This document shows positions 1 to 9,902 of a DNA stretch of 64,000 nt, in pieces. Where the stretch lies: NCBI GenBank assembly GCA_029204225.1, contig CM055099.1, positions 64,917,488-64,981,487 on the forward strand, written 5' to 3'. Position 1 is the stretch's first letter. Every line of letters begins with the position of its first letter. A program made the position numbers and the translations under genes. Origin of the DNA: Diphasiastrum complanatum (lineage: Eukaryota > Streptophyta > Lycopodiopsida > Lycopodiales > Lycopodiaceae). The notes under the pieces are model-generated. The model saw only the letters and a program-made list of their open reading frames with translations, was not told the origin of the DNA and did not search any database.

Positions 1-1
1 T

Positions 2-2503
2 GGGCTCACAAATGCTCCAGCTACCTTTATGACCTTGATGAACAGTGTCCTCAGACCATACTTGGGTAAGTTTGTAGTCGTATTTTTAGATGACATCCTC
101 GTTTACAGCAAAACGAGGAAGGAGCATCTAAAACACCTCAGAAAGGTGTTTCGACTGCTCAGAAAGCATAAGCTTTATGCTAAACAATCCAAGTGTGAAT
201 TCTTCGTTGAAGAAGTAGTATATTTGGGTCACATTATCTCTTCAGATGGGATTAAGATGGACCCAAATAAGGTTAAAGCCATACTCAGTTGGCTGAGACC
301 TCAGAATATTTTGGAACTTCAGATCTTTCTTGGTCTGGCGGGATATTACAGACGATTTGTCAAGGAATATGCTCAGATAGCAGTTCCTATGACAAATCTT
401 CTTAAGGGGAAGGGAAAGGAGTTCATTTGGGAGTCTGCACAACACGAGAGCTTTGATGCTATCAAAATAGCCTTAGCTACAGCACCAGTTTTAAAAGTCG
501 TCGACCCCAATCAGCCATTTGTGGTCGAAACAGATGCAAGCGACTTTGCAGTAGGTGCTGTGCTAACTCAGGGTGGACGACCAGTTGCGTTCAAGAGTAA
601 AAAGCTCGAGCCAGCTCAGACTAGGTACAGTGCCTATGAAAAGGAACTCTTTTCTATAGTCCATGCCCTTAAGACTCGGAGGCATTATTTGTATGGTGCC
701 AACTTTGAGGTCCTGACAGACCATGAGAGTCTCAGATACCTTTGCAATCAACCTGAGCTTAGAGGTCGGAAAGCTCGTTGGGCAGAGTTGATGCAAGAGT
801 TTGACATGTCTATTAGATATAGGCGTGGAAAATTCAATACAGTAGCAGATGCCCTTAGCAGAATGCCTATGATAAACGAGCTGAGTTTTACTCAGATTCG
901 TAATGAGTTACTCGAGTCCTTGAGAGGGAAATGCCAGCATGATGCATTCTTCTCTATTATCTGGAACTCAGTCCAGAACAGACAGTTACAGACTCTAGAA
1001 CCAGTTCCCGGGGCTGGTGCCAGTTCATCCAAGAATACGGCAGCTTCCGTTGAGGATGATGATGAGTCCGAGTATACGTCGTCAGATGACGTTGAGGATT
1101 CTGAGCCTGTATTACCCAAGCAAACCCCAGAGGTTGAGGGTCAGTTGACTCAAGGATTCAAATGGAAACAGTATGCCATTCAGGATGAGTACTTGCTCTA
1201 TAGAGATAGAGTATGTGTCCCCAATTCAGAGGATTATAGGCAGCAGGTCCTATATGAATGTCATGACAATCCTAGCGCGGGACACCCAGGCATACAGAAG
1301 ACCTATGAGCTTCTTCGTAGGCAATTTTTCTGGCCCAGTATGAAAAAGGACGTCCACCAGTATGTAACCAGTTGCCAGAAATGTCAAGTAAATAAAGCAG
1401 AGCGTTTAAAGGCAGGAGGGTTGTTGCATCCCTTAGAAATACCAACTGGTAAATGGGAGAGTATCTCCATGGATTTTATAGTAGGCCTGCCTAAAACCCA
1501 AAAGGGTAATGACGCTATATGGGTCACAGTTGACCGTCTGACCAAAATGGCTCATTTTATTCCGACCAAAACAACCGTTAGAGCTCCAGAGTTAGCGAGG
1601 TTGTTTGTAGACGGGCTATTTAAATTGTACGGTCTACCTTCCAGCATAGTCAGCGACCGGGACAGTAAGTTTACTGGAAATTTTTGGAAGGCAGTATTCC
1701 ATCATCTCCATACTAAACTTAATATGAGTACCACCGACCATCCACAGACGGACGGTTAAACGGAAAGGGTAAATCAAGTGCTGAAGGATATGCTTCGTGC
1801 ATACGTCAACAAGAAGCAGACTAATTGGGAGGAGTATCTCTTGATATTAGAGTTTGCTTACAACAGTACCAAACATTCAGCTACGGGATACAGCCCATTT
1901 ATGCTGATGTACGGTTTTCAGCCACGCTCACCCACAGCTGTAGGGTTTAAACAAGAAAAAGTTGAAGCAGCCAGAAACGTTTTAGAGGACCTAAACTAGA
2001 TGATAGAACATGCTAAGCGTAGCATTAGACAGTCCCAGGATCGAGCCAGGCATTATGCAGATCCACACAGACGGGATGTGCAGTTCTCCACTGGTGAGAA
2101 AGTCTACTTGAGAGTCCCAGTTGACTCGAAAACCCTCAAATCAGGAGTGTGTGCTAAGTTGTCTCCAAGGTATTGTGGTCCCTTTACCATCAGTAGGAGA
2201 CTAGGCGAGGTCACCTATGAACTAGAACTCCCACACAGCAGTAAGGTTTTTCCAGTCTTTCATGTAAGTCAGTTACGAAAAGCCTTAACCAGATCAAACA
2301 ATCTGGTAGGGGACAATGTTCTAGTTCTCCCATTGGATCCTCAACAACCTCCACATGAACCAGAGGAGATTCTTGATAGTAGAGAGACGCAGACTCGTCA
2401 TACTCTATACCGAGAATATCTGGTTAAGTGGAATGATCAGCCTGTTGAGAATGCCACTTGGGAAAGAGGCAGCGTCCTTCGATTTTTCCAGACTTTGTCT
2501 TAG
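2..2503 (+). pseudogene. Ty3/Gypsy chromovirus pol, 3' part (RT-RNase H-integrase-chromodomain), two stops
   Basis: This reading frame enters from the left edge inside the reverse transcriptase and runs to a stop at 2501-2503. Visible in order are the RT active-site motif FLDDILVYS, the RNase H start [10 protein letters not shown], the zinc-binding HHCC region of integrase (near 1260-1385, ending CQKCQ), the integrase core with Asp in MDFIVGLP and SDRDSKF, and a C-terminal chromodomain-like stretch with YLVKWND. The chromodomain places it among chromoviruses. The frame is cut twice by stops that replace conserved Gln: TAA at 1757-1759 (in the usual TDGQTER motif, which also holds the catalytic Glu) and TAG at 1997-1999. 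Both fit C-to-T changes. The element is dead, though otherwise open and well preserved. A polypurine tract and LTR follow directly. Confidence 0.95.
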
Positions 2504-2519
2504 AGGACCAAGACGGTTC

Positions 2520-2534
2520 TTAAGGGGGAGGGAC
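2520..2534 (+). other. Polypurine tract of the + strand Gypsy element
   Basis: A purine-rich run (TTAAGGGGGAGGGA) lies directly before the TGTTACGAG start of the LTR. This is the usual position of the plus-strand primer in LTR retrotransposons. Confidence 0.8.
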
Positions 2535-2892
2535 TGTTACGAGCTCGTAACCAGTGCCGAACCCTAGAGAACACAGATAGGTCAGATACCACAGTCAGGG
2601 TCGTGTCCAGCGTACATGACCAACAGGGCAAGACAGTGTGAGTAGTGTGCCCCAGCACGGTCCATAGCCATGGCGGGCCTAACATAGCCTAGGGACCCTG
2701 TCAGCAGGATAGGGCCCCCAGTTGGGTCTCGACGTGCAGTCGGCCACGTCAGTGCCACGTGGCCGACACTTGGCAGTAGCATGCTACCAGTCCTCACACT
2801 GGGCTAGGAGGGGCTTACTCTATATCAGGGAGTAGGCAAGGTTGGGTGGATCAGTTAGTGTTTGCCCTACTGTGGTGTTAGGATCTATTACA
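2535..2892 (+). repeat. 3' LTR of the + strand Gypsy element (358 bp)
   Basis: The LTR begins TGTTACGAGCTCGTAAC and ends CTATTACA, so it has the standard TG...CA ends. It is nearly identical in sequence and equal in length to the reverse-strand LTR at 5330-5687, which defines both borders. Few differences are visible (for example near the 3' end, AGGATCTATT against AGGAGCTATT), so the two insertions come from the same young family. The start contains the perfect palindrome GTTACGAGCTCGTAAC. Confidence 0.9.
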
Positions 2893-3050
2893 GGCTTCAG
2901 CACAGAGAGCCTCCATTGTATGAGGCAGATGAGCCAGTGTCAGAGGATGAGCATGATGAGGATGAGCCCATTCGGGTTGTGTTTGCCAGATCAGAGAGGG
3001 ATGAGGCAGATGACATAGGTGTAGGGCACACGCCACGGGCAGGGGTCACA
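2893..3050 (+). pseudogene. Fragment of hAT-like element ORF1 (element 0)
   Basis: Immediately after the LTR the frame reads PPLYEADEPVSED, then a Glu/Asp-rich run and [19 protein letters not shown]. This matches the start of the ORF1 second part encoded on the reverse strand at 10369-11955 with few changes. It shows the + strand Gypsy landed inside ORF1 of another copy of that element, in + orientation. Homology stops abruptly near 3050, where reverse-strand Gypsy RT sequence begins. Together with the element end at 5688-5855 it marks a third, wrecked copy (element 0). Confidence 0.85.
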
Positions 3051-3051
3051 C

Positions 3052-4751
3052 TCATAATGACCGTGACGAGTCCTAAAAGCTGTTTTCGAGACATCTTCCG
3101 ATTTTATACGGACTTGATAATATCCCGATCTAAGGTCTATTTTACTGAAAAACTTAGCCCCGTCGAGTTGATCAAACAACTTGTCTGCCCGAGGCATAGG
3201 GTATTTATTTTTAATTGTGACTTTATTGAGGGCTCTGTAATTATGCTGAAAGCTGAGGGTGTTCTCTTGATAGTTTCTGTGGAGGGAAGGTCCTAAACTG
3301 TAGAGCCAATCTCTCCCGAGAACAATGTCTGTTCGATCTAGGTGCATTATCTGAAAGTTTATTTCATCTTGGTACCCCTGAATACCAAGATTTAACTTTC
3401 TTACCATAGTTTCCCATACTTTTTTATCTTCACCCTTAGCTAATGAAACTATGTACCTATGCTGACTAGGTACTTCTGGTAGTTTAAGCTTTTTAACCAG
3501 GGTGTGGTTGATGAAATTATGGGTTGCCCCATCATCAACCATGACTCTTACTGACTGGTTACCAACTTTCCCATGCATACGTACTAGGTCATGCGGCCCA
3601 AAGCTGAAGGGTCTCGCTAGCATTGCAGAGGTCAGCTGGCAACAGTGTTCATGATCTTCATGATACACTTTGATCTCGGAAGCTGCCGAGTCACTGGGGA
3701 AACATACAGTCTGAACAAGATGAACTTGTTTTTTATCTTTCTTATCTTTTTTAGTGAAAGGCCCCTTGGGACACTGTCTGACTGTGTGTCCCTTGCCCAT
3801 ACACACAAAGCACAAACGTTCTTGTTTGGCTTTCTCAAAATCATCTGGTTTTAAGGGCTATATGAGTGAAGGGCGTTTCTGAGGAGCTTCACTTTTAAAT
3901 TTGTCTTCTTTCTTTCTTTTTAAAAATTTCTTTTTAAATTGAAAGTCTTTCTGAGAAGGCTGCTCAGAAAGTGGCTGTTGTCTCGCCTTCTTCCTACCCA
4001 CTGAATCATCATAGATTTGAGCATATCTGAGAGCTTGCTCAAGGGTAGTAGGCGAGTTTCTCTGGACCTCTACTTTATATTCATCTTTGAGGCCACGGAC
4101 AAATCCCCTGATTTTCTGATAGTCATCCATATTTTTAATCTTTAAAATTGCTTCTCGATACTGCGAGATATATTGGATGAGGGATTTATCCATTACTGTT
4201 CTTTCCCAGGCTTCCCAGGCTCTATCCAGTTCATTTTCTGGTAGAAATTCTCGTAGGAAAGCTTCTTCAAAAGCTTTCCATGACCGGGGAGTCTGCCCAG
4301 TCTCGTGGAGATTTAACCACCACTTATAGGCCATAGGCCCTAAGGAAAGACTGGCCTCAATTGCTTGCAAATGGTCAGGGGTCTGTTTAAGAGCATGAAT
4401 GTTCTTCCATTTGCTGAGGAAGGTTTGTAGAATATCTGCATTTCTATCCTTCTCTTCCCCATTAAAAGTAGGAGGCTTTAAATCTTTAAAAACACTGAAG
4501 TGAGATCGTAAAGTCTCACCCGAAACTGATGGAAGTGGAGAAGGGGATAACTGAGAAGTGGAGGGAAGGCTTCCTTTCGTGGAACTCAAAATTAAGCTTT
4601 TGAGTTCAGCGAACGAGTCGTCCACACTGGACTTGAAATTGGCTAATGCCAACTTCAGTTCATCCACTTCTGTTACCAATTAGAGAAACTGCTCCTTGGT
4701 AACCAGTTCGTCGAGTTCTTCGGCGAACCGTTCCTGTTCTTCCACTTCCAT
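3052..4751 (-). pseudogene. Ty3/Gypsy gag-protease-RT (5' part), reverse strand, internally deleted
   Basis: Read on the reverse strand, the frame starts at an ATG at 4749-4751. It carries a retrotransposon gag, a zinc knuckle [14 protein letters not shown], a protease with [10 protein letters not shown] (Asp-Asp-Gly where Asp-Ser-Gly is usual), the LGRDWL block, then RT motifs DLRSGYYQ and FRTRHGHYE. It stops at 3051, where ORF1 sequence of element 0 begins. Two in-frame stops interrupt it, at 4680-4682 (TAA) and 3858-3860 (TAG); at least the first sits where Gln is expected. An in-frame deletion near 3222-3251 joins protease-proximal sequence straight to the RT motif YRALNK, removing the linker and RT start. 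The region 4752-5316 is its untranslated leader, with no gene seen. Confidence 0.92.
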
Positions 4752-5316
4752 GGGTTCCTTCCCTTTTCTGTAAGCTACCTTAACTTCTTGAAGGAAAAAA
4801 AAAGTCTAAAAGACTAATTTACAACTGTACAAGGGAAAGGAAAGATGACTTAGCTGTTTCTGAGGACTGTATTTCCAAAGAAAGAATGAAGAGGAACCCT
4901 TTCAGCTCCTTTCCCCAAGATTTCAGACCTGCTGTCCCGAAAAATGCCAGTTTGAAGCTTCAAAACGGTGCCAAATTTCCCGGTTCTTTGAGGATAGTAG
5001 CTCGCTGGTCTGATTGCAACCCAACTGGCTGGTTTGCTTCTGATTTGAGACCCAAAAAGTATTTCAATTTCTGATTTTGGTGTCTCTCTACCCTCGCTGG
5101 CTGGACAGCCACCTCTGGCCCAATTTTCTAAAATTCAAGGCCCAAAACTTGCTTGAAACTCTGATCTGACTTCAAGTAGTAGGTCGCTGGTCTGTAGCAA
5201 TCTAGTTTGATGTTCAGACTACTGAAAAATCCTCAAAAACAGTGATGAAAAACTAATTTTTCATCTCCCTGTCCAGCACTGGCCCTGCTAAAACTGAGTT
5301 CCCTAGGATGGAGATG

Positions 5317-5328
5317 GCTCTGATACCA
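5317..5328 (-). other. Primer binding site (initiator tRNA-Met)
   Basis: On the reverse strand this reads TGGTATCAGAGC, complementary to the 3' end of plant initiator tRNA-Met. It lies one base inside the 5' LTR at 5330-5687. It identifies the reverse-strand element's 5' end and is not a tRNA gene. Confidence 0.93.
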
Positions 5329-5329
5329 G

Positions 5330-5687
5330 TGTAATAGCTCCTAACACCACAGTAGGGCAAACACTAACTGATCCACCCAACCTTGCCTACTCCCTGATAT
5401 AGAGTAAGCCCCTCCTAGCCCAGTGTGAGGACTGGTAGCATGCTACTGCCAAGTGTCGGCCACGTGGCACTGACGTGGCCGACTGCACGTCGGGACCCAA
5501 CTGGGGGCCCTATCCTGCTGACAGGGTCCCTAGGCTGTGTTAGGCCCGCCATGGCTATGGACCGTGCTGGGGCACACTACTCACACTGTCTTGCCCTGTT
5601 GGTCATGTACGCTGGACACGACCCTGACTGTGGTATCTGACCTATCTGTGTTCTCTAGGGTTCGGCACTGGTTACGAGCTCGTAACA
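5330..5687 (-). repeat. 5' LTR of the reverse-strand Gypsy element (358 bp)
   Basis: This is the inverted counterpart of 2535-2892 with the same length and TGTTAC...TTACA ends on the reverse strand. The primer binding site adjoins its inner edge. The flanking five bases (GTACG read on the reverse strand) do not match those after the + strand LTR (GGCTT). The two LTRs are therefore not the pair of one simple insertion. Confidence 0.92.
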
Positions 5688-5853
5688 CGTACCCCTTTTT
5701 TTTCCTGAATTTTTTACCTAGTTTAAGCCTATTAAAAGGGAAATATTATTTTTGTGGTGCCGCCCTGGTACCGCTGGTCTGAGGGCGGCACCATAACCGC
5801 GGTACCACCATTATGGTACCGCGGTACCATAATGGCAGTACCACGTGCCACTA

Positions 5854-5855
<2 letters not shown>
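5688..5855 (+). mobile_element. ORF2-side terminus of hAT-like element 0 (GGTACC palindrome array)
   Basis: Read in reverse from CATAGTGGCACGTGG at 5855, this stretch matches 8837-9005, the ORF2-side end of element 2, with only small differences. It holds several GGTACC, CCGCGG and related palindromes and ends at a TA-rich tract. The reverse-strand Gypsy inserted just inside this end. The orientation agrees with the + strand ORF1 fragment at 2893-3050, so both are likely remains of one copy. Confidence 0.75.

Positions 5856-5897
<42 letters not shown>
5856..5897. repeat. (AT)n tract between two hAT-like elements
   Basis: About 42 bases of alternating A and T lie exactly between the CTATG end of element 0 and the CATAG start of element 1. 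Similar TA-rich spacers separate the other elements of the cluster. It probably represents the insertion target plus duplicated target bases. Confidence 0.9.
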
Positions 5898-5899
<2 letters not shown>

Positions 5900-6093
5900 T
5901 AGGTCCCGCGGTACTGGGTACCGCGGATCCCGGTACCGCGGGACCATACTGGTACCGCGGTACCATGATGGTACCGCGGTACCACAATATAATAATATAT
6001 TTATTATTTTTTATTTTTTTAAATTTTTTTTTACCTAAACCTACCCGCCCCCCTCGCATTTCCTCTGAAATTTTTTTGCGCCCTCTCCGCCCT

Positions 6094-7032
6094 GATTCGG
6101 ATGCCCAGCTGGCCGACTTGGTTGCCACATTGGATTCAGAGGCCCAGCAGATGCCGAGTGTCAGGGCGCCCCCATCATCTCTTGCCAGCATGCCACACAC
6201 AGAGTCCCAGCCAGAGCAGCCGCATGAGGTGCCTACAGTTCCTCCAGCTCCTCAGAGGGTGTATGTGCGTCGCACAGCTCCTCCAGTGCCACCGATGCCA
6301 TTTAGGCCTGCAGCCCCTCCATCGCCGTCCACTTCTGCAGCACCAGGTCTCCATGGCAGGCCACCATCTGTGCCCAGGTTTTCTCTTGCAGCGCCCACAT
6401 CCACAGTGGCTCCTCCAGTGGCAGCACCCACGTCACATCCTCCTCCTTTGGCAGCACCCAGGATGTACCAGTACCGGCCACCACAGCGCCCCTTTCAGTA
6501 CATATCGCCACTGTACTCGCCTCCTGCACAGCCAGTTCCTCCACCTGCAGCAGCCCCACGGGCACACACTCCACGAGCTCATCCTCCTCGCTCAGTTGCA
6601 CAGGGAGTTCCCTCTTTTGCTTCCCTATCCCAGCCGGCCTCAGCTTGGGCCCAGCCTAGCCAGCCAGGTGATTTGCATGGGGGTGACGAGGCATTGACAG
6701 CTCCTCTTGTCCGCAAGAGACCAGGCAGGCCCAAGGGTGCACCGAACAAGAAAGGCAAGGCACAGAAACTGCCAGGGAGGAGAGGACGACCACGCAGGGC
6801 TCTAGGTACAGGTAGAGGTGCAGTATCACAGCCAATTGGAGCAGGTGTTGTTGGTTTGGCCTGCTTGGGGGCTGATGCGGAGGCTGATTGGGAGGATGAG
6901 GATGACGAGTCTTCCCCCTCGGATACACAGCCCATGCCAATTCCAGACAGGCAGAGATATCGGCTGCGAGAGTCAGCTCGGGGCCCTGAGTTGTCTCCAG
7001 AGCATTCGTCTGAGTCAGAGCCAGAGCATTGA
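6094..7032 (+). pseudogene. ORF1 of element 1, 5'-truncated (Pro-rich, AT-hook protein)
   Basis: Homology to the reverse-strand ORF1 at 10369-11955 begins at ATTCGGATGCCCAG and continues to the shared C-terminus, ending in a Glu/Ser-rich tail (SPEHSSESEPEH). The first half is very rich in Pro, Ala and Ser. Two AT-hook cores follow (KRPGRPKG near 6719 and RRGRPRR near 6780), then an acidic segment. An open frame runs on upstream to 5965, but that part translates palindrome-array and leader DNA. The BED finger and about 190 residues of the second part are missing, so this is a deletion derivative although the remaining frame is open. Function unknown; DNA binding through the AT-hooks is an inference. 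Confidence 0.7.
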
Positions 7033-7555
7033 TTGTGGCTCTGTTGTTTTAGTTTCAGTAGTTTGTCTCTAGCAGACGGTCTACCATTGTACTCAGATGA
7101 TTTTTCACATTATATACAGTGTTTGGCCTAGATTATTTGCTGCACATTGTGCGTATGTCGCTCTGTACATGTGATGCTTTATTTTATGTTGAAGAATTCT
7201 ATGTGCGTGTCTGAATCCTATTTTCATTTAATTTCGTTTGAAGTGAATGCTAGCTTCACATATATGCACCTACATCATGAGCACAGCAATCACCCCTACA
7301 CCCCAAACGACATTTCATAAACACATGTAATACATCTGCATTTAAAAAAATTACAGACATTGCATCTTACATGACCAGGCTCGCGTTGCACAAAAAACAA
7401 CTATGTATATATTCAACCATTGTATCAGGATAACATCACATATACTGTCATTTTTTTAAGCAGCCATCTAGTTATTTGCTGCACCATAAACTGCCGAAAA
7501 CTACATAGCAACAGTCCGCCACATACGGGTGGACCTCATCTATTCTAAACATCCC

Positions 7556-7921
7556 TCACTGATCCTCCACCGACTCCTCGCCCTCGTCTGGTGCATTGTT
7601 TTGTCGCCTTTGCTCTGCCTCCCGGTTAGCCCGAGCTGCCTCCTGGTTAGCCCGACGTCTGGCCGCCCTTTCCCTGACCATGATGAGCTGCCGTCGTGTG
7701 AAATTCATTCCGATCTGCTCATCCAGATCCAGCTCGACAGCGGGGACAGGATCCACAGCGGGGGCGGGTGGCTCCGGTTCCGGATTTCTCTGTCGAGTCT
7801 GTCGCAGCATCTCTCGGATATCTGCCTCTTGCTTCCGATGCCTCTCGTTGTGCCTTCGGATATCTTCCTCAAGCTTTCTCCTGGCTTCGCCCTCGGGCTT
7901 CGGTGGTATGCGCTCAGCCAT
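7556..7921 (-). CDS. ORF2 of element 1: short charged coiled protein
   Basis: A 121-residue protein, started here at the ATG at 7921 because the other copy (9558-9902) starts at the equivalent MAE. Residues up to about 50 are a charged, likely helical run rich in Arg, Glu and His. A Pro/Ala linker follows, then a block identical between copies (VELDLDEQIGMNFTRRQ onward) and a second Arg/Glu-rich helix, ending in an acidic tail. I recognise no family. It converges with ORF1, with 523 bases between the stops (7033-7555) in which I see no gene. Conservation of this frame in two copies that differ at many DNA positions argues that it is a real gene. Confidence 0.65.
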   Translation of the reverse strand: MAERIPPKPEGEARRKLEEDIRRHNERHRKQEADIREMLRQTRQRNPEPEPPAPAVDPVPAVELDLDEQIGMNFTRRQLIMVRERAARRRANQEAARANREAEQRRQNNAPDEGEESVEDQ

Positions 7922-8099
7922 CTCGATCGACTTTCTCCTCACAGCACCCTGATCCTTGAACACCCTCTCACAGCACCCTGGCTCTCAAACAGCCTCTCAC
8001 AGCCTGTCACCGGCTCTCGCTTGCTCTCTCACTGTCTATCACTAGCCCTCTCACAGCCTCTGAAAATGCCGACCACAATGGCATTGTGAGTGCCTATTT

Positions 8100-8335
8100 A
8101 TCCCCACAGCCTGATCGGCCATGTGGATCCCCATCATCCCTCCATGTGCCTCCGTACCTGCCCCCATGTGATGCTCCCCCCTGTGTTGGTCTCCCATTGG
8201 GCCCATGGTCTGCTCACCCACAATGCCCATGTGCCTCTGTACTTGCCCCCATGTGATGCTACCCCCCTGTGTTGGTCTCCCATTGGCCCCTCGGTCTGCT
8301 CACTCGCAGTGCCCATGTGCCATTGCAACAGTCCC
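8100..8335 (-). repeat. 85-bp tandem repeats upstream of ORF2 (element 1)
   Basis: The string CCATGTGATGCT recurs at 8164 and 8249 within longer similar units, giving a period of 85 bases. The array lies upstream of ORF2 on the reverse strand. A related 84-bp array occupies the same position in element 2, so it may contain the ORF2 promoter; that is inference. Confidence 0.7.
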
Positions 8336-8582
8336 CTGCATCATGTACTGTACCCTCTTTTTTTACTTTTTTTACTTTTTCTTGTCCTTTTTTGGTAGTT
8401 AATATGCAAAAAAAAATTACTGAAAATATATTAAAAAATAAAAAAAATATAAAAAATGGTACCGCCCTGGTACCGCGGATCCCAGGGCGGTACCGTATCG
8501 GCGGTACCACTGATATGGTACCGGCGGTACCATACCAGCGGTACCAGAGGGTACTATGATATATATATATATATGTATATAT

Positions 8583-8802
8583 CATAGGTCCCGCGGATCC
8601 CGGTACTGCGGGACCATACTGGTACCGCGGTACCAAATTTTTTATTTTATTTTTTTTACGAAAATAACACGGGAAAAAAATTTAAATTTTTTTTTTTATT
8701 ATGGTACCGCCCTAGTAGCGCGGATCCCAGTGCAATACCGTACCGGTGGTACCACTGTTATGGTACCGGCGGTACCATAACAAAATACCATAGGGCACTA
8801 TG
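8583..8802. mobile_element. Short hAT-type MITE with GGTACC arrays (220 bp)
   Basis: It starts CATAGGTCCCGCGG and ends GGGCACTATG, with ATATATAT on each side. Both flanks of the short A/T-rich centre are arrays of GGTACC-type palindromes. It resembles the MITE at 13121-13373, including the central ACGAAAATAACACG segment, so it belongs to a defined subfamily. It has no coding capacity. It sits between elements 1 and 2, in the same TA-rich setting. Confidence 0.75.
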
Positions 8803-8835
<33 letters not shown>

Positions 8836-9039
8836 CCATAGTGGCACGTGGTACCGCCATTATGGTACCGCGGTACCATAATGGTGGTACCGCGGTTATG
8901 GTGCCGCCCTCAGACCAGCGGTACCAGGGCGGCGCCACAAAAATAATATTTTTTATTATTTAAAAAAAAAAAAAAAACCCTTTTAACAGGCTAAAACTAG
9001 GTAAAAACTAAGATGTTACTGTACATGGGGATTGTACTG

Positions 9040-9300
9040 GGGGCACTATGGGAGAGCGGACCCAATTGGAGTGCGGCATGTGGGGGAGCAATACATGGGG
9101 CAGGTACAGTAGCACATGGGCACTGTGGAGGACCAGACCATGGACTCAATCGGAGTGCAGCATGTGGGGGAGCAATACATCCGGACAGGTACACTGTCAC
9201 ATGGGCACTGTGGAGGAGCAGACCATGGACCCAATCGCAGTGCAGCATGTGGGGGATCAGCACATGGGGCAGGTACAGTAGCACATGGGATCCTCAACAA
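9040..9300 (+). repeat. 84-bp tandem repeats upstream of ORF2 (element 2)
   Basis: CATGTGGGGGA-type strings recur at 9077, 9161 and 9245, an exact 84-base spacing, within nearly identical units. It is the counterpart of the 85-bp array at 8100-8335 in element 1. Confidence 0.85.
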
Positions 9301-9344
9301 AAGCAAATTGGGAAACAGGCTGTGGGGTTAAATAGGCACTCACG

Positions 9345-9540
9345 AGACAGTGAGAGAGCCAGTGAGAGGGGGTGAGAGGCATTGTGAGAAGCTGTGAGGG
9401 AGAGCTAGTGGGAGGCTGTGAGAGAGAGGCATTGTGAGAGGCTGTGTGACAGACCGAGTGAGAGGCTGTGAGAGGGGGGCTGTGAGAGAGCCAGTGAGAG
9501 CCATTGAGTGTCTGTGAGAGGCTGTGAGGGTCATTTCGAG
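9345..9540 (+). repeat. GTGAGAG-rich purine repeat before ORF2
   Basis: About 200 bases are built of imperfect copies of GCTGTGAGAGG and GAGCCAGTGA. They lie between the 84-bp array and the ORF2 start. The matching pyrimidine-rich stretch sits before ORF2 of element 1 (near 7960-8090). It may form the ORF2 leader; no coding function is apparent. Confidence 0.65.
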
Positions 9541-9557
9541 CAACAGGGTGTCGTGAG

Positions 9558-9902
9558 ATGGCGGAGGGCGAAGCCAAGAGGAAGCTCGAGGAAGATGTCC
9601 GAAGGCACAACGAAAGGCATCGGAAGCAAGAAGCAGACATTGCAGAGATGCTGCGAGAGACTCGGCAGAGACACCCAGAGCTGCAGATCCCCGCCCCCGC
9701 TGTGGCCCCCGCCCCCGCTGTCGAGCTGGATTTGGATGAGCAGATCGGAATGAACTTCACACGACGGCAGCTCATCATGGTCAGGGAAAGGGCTGCCCGC
9801 CGTCGGGCTGACCAGGAGGCAGCTCGGGCTAACTGGGAGGCAGAGCGAGAGCGACAGAACAATGCACCTGACGGGGGCGAGGAGTCTGTGGAGGATCCGT
9901 AG
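9558..9902 (+). CDS. ORF2 of element 2: short charged coiled protein
   Basis: A 114-residue protein starting MAEGEAKRKLEED, homologous along its whole length to the reverse-strand ORF2 at 7556-7921. The core from VELDLDEQIGMNFTRR through the Arg-rich RERAARRR block is identical between copies, while the Pro/Ala linker varies. Two probable amphipathic helices rich in Arg and Glu flank the linker. No known family is recognised. It faces ORF1, with 466 bases between the stops. It could be a DNA-associated or oligomerising partner of ORF1, but that is only a guess. Confidence 0.7.
   Translation: MAEGEAKRKLEEDVRRHNERHRKQEADIAEMLRETRQRHPELQIPAPAVAPAPAVELDLDEQIGMNFTRRQLIMVRERAARRRADQEAARANWEAERERQNNAPDGGEESVEDP

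Larger units (their letters stand above)
5898..8558 (+). mobile_element. hAT-like element 1 (2.66 kb, internally deleted copy)
   Basis: The element starts CATAGGTCCCGCGG and ends GGGTACTATG, flanked on both sides by ATATATAT. Both ends are arrays of GC-rich palindromes (GGTACC, GGATCC, CCGCGG) followed by A/T-rich sequence. It carries a 5'-truncated ORF1 (+) and a complete ORF2 (-) facing each other. Compared with element 2 it lacks about 1.5 kb: the leader joins directly to mid-ORF1 near 6090, so the BED finger is gone. Element borders rest on the shared termini and 8-bp flanks; the low-complexity flank makes the target duplication here weak evidence on its own. Confidence 0.75.

Noticed and set aside
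1757-1999. Programmed stop readthrough in the Gypsy pol
   Set aside because: The stops fall within conserved integrase and downstream pol sequence at Gln positions and differ from the gag-pol boundary where recoding occurs, so they are read as mutations.
1-5687. A single Gypsy element split by one internal inversion
   Set aside because: The RT halves seem complementary, but the left edge of the window creates that impression. LTR flanks differ and the host sequences beside the two LTRs come from different parts of the hAT-like element, so one simple inversion is not supported.
5754-6038. Open frames through the GGTACC arrays
   Set aside because: They translate palindromic repeat DNA and (TA)n into low-complexity peptides; the reading frame is open by composition only.
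9040-9300. CRISPR-like array
   Set aside because: The 84-bp units are contiguous tandem repeats without unique spacers, and the context is a plant transposon.
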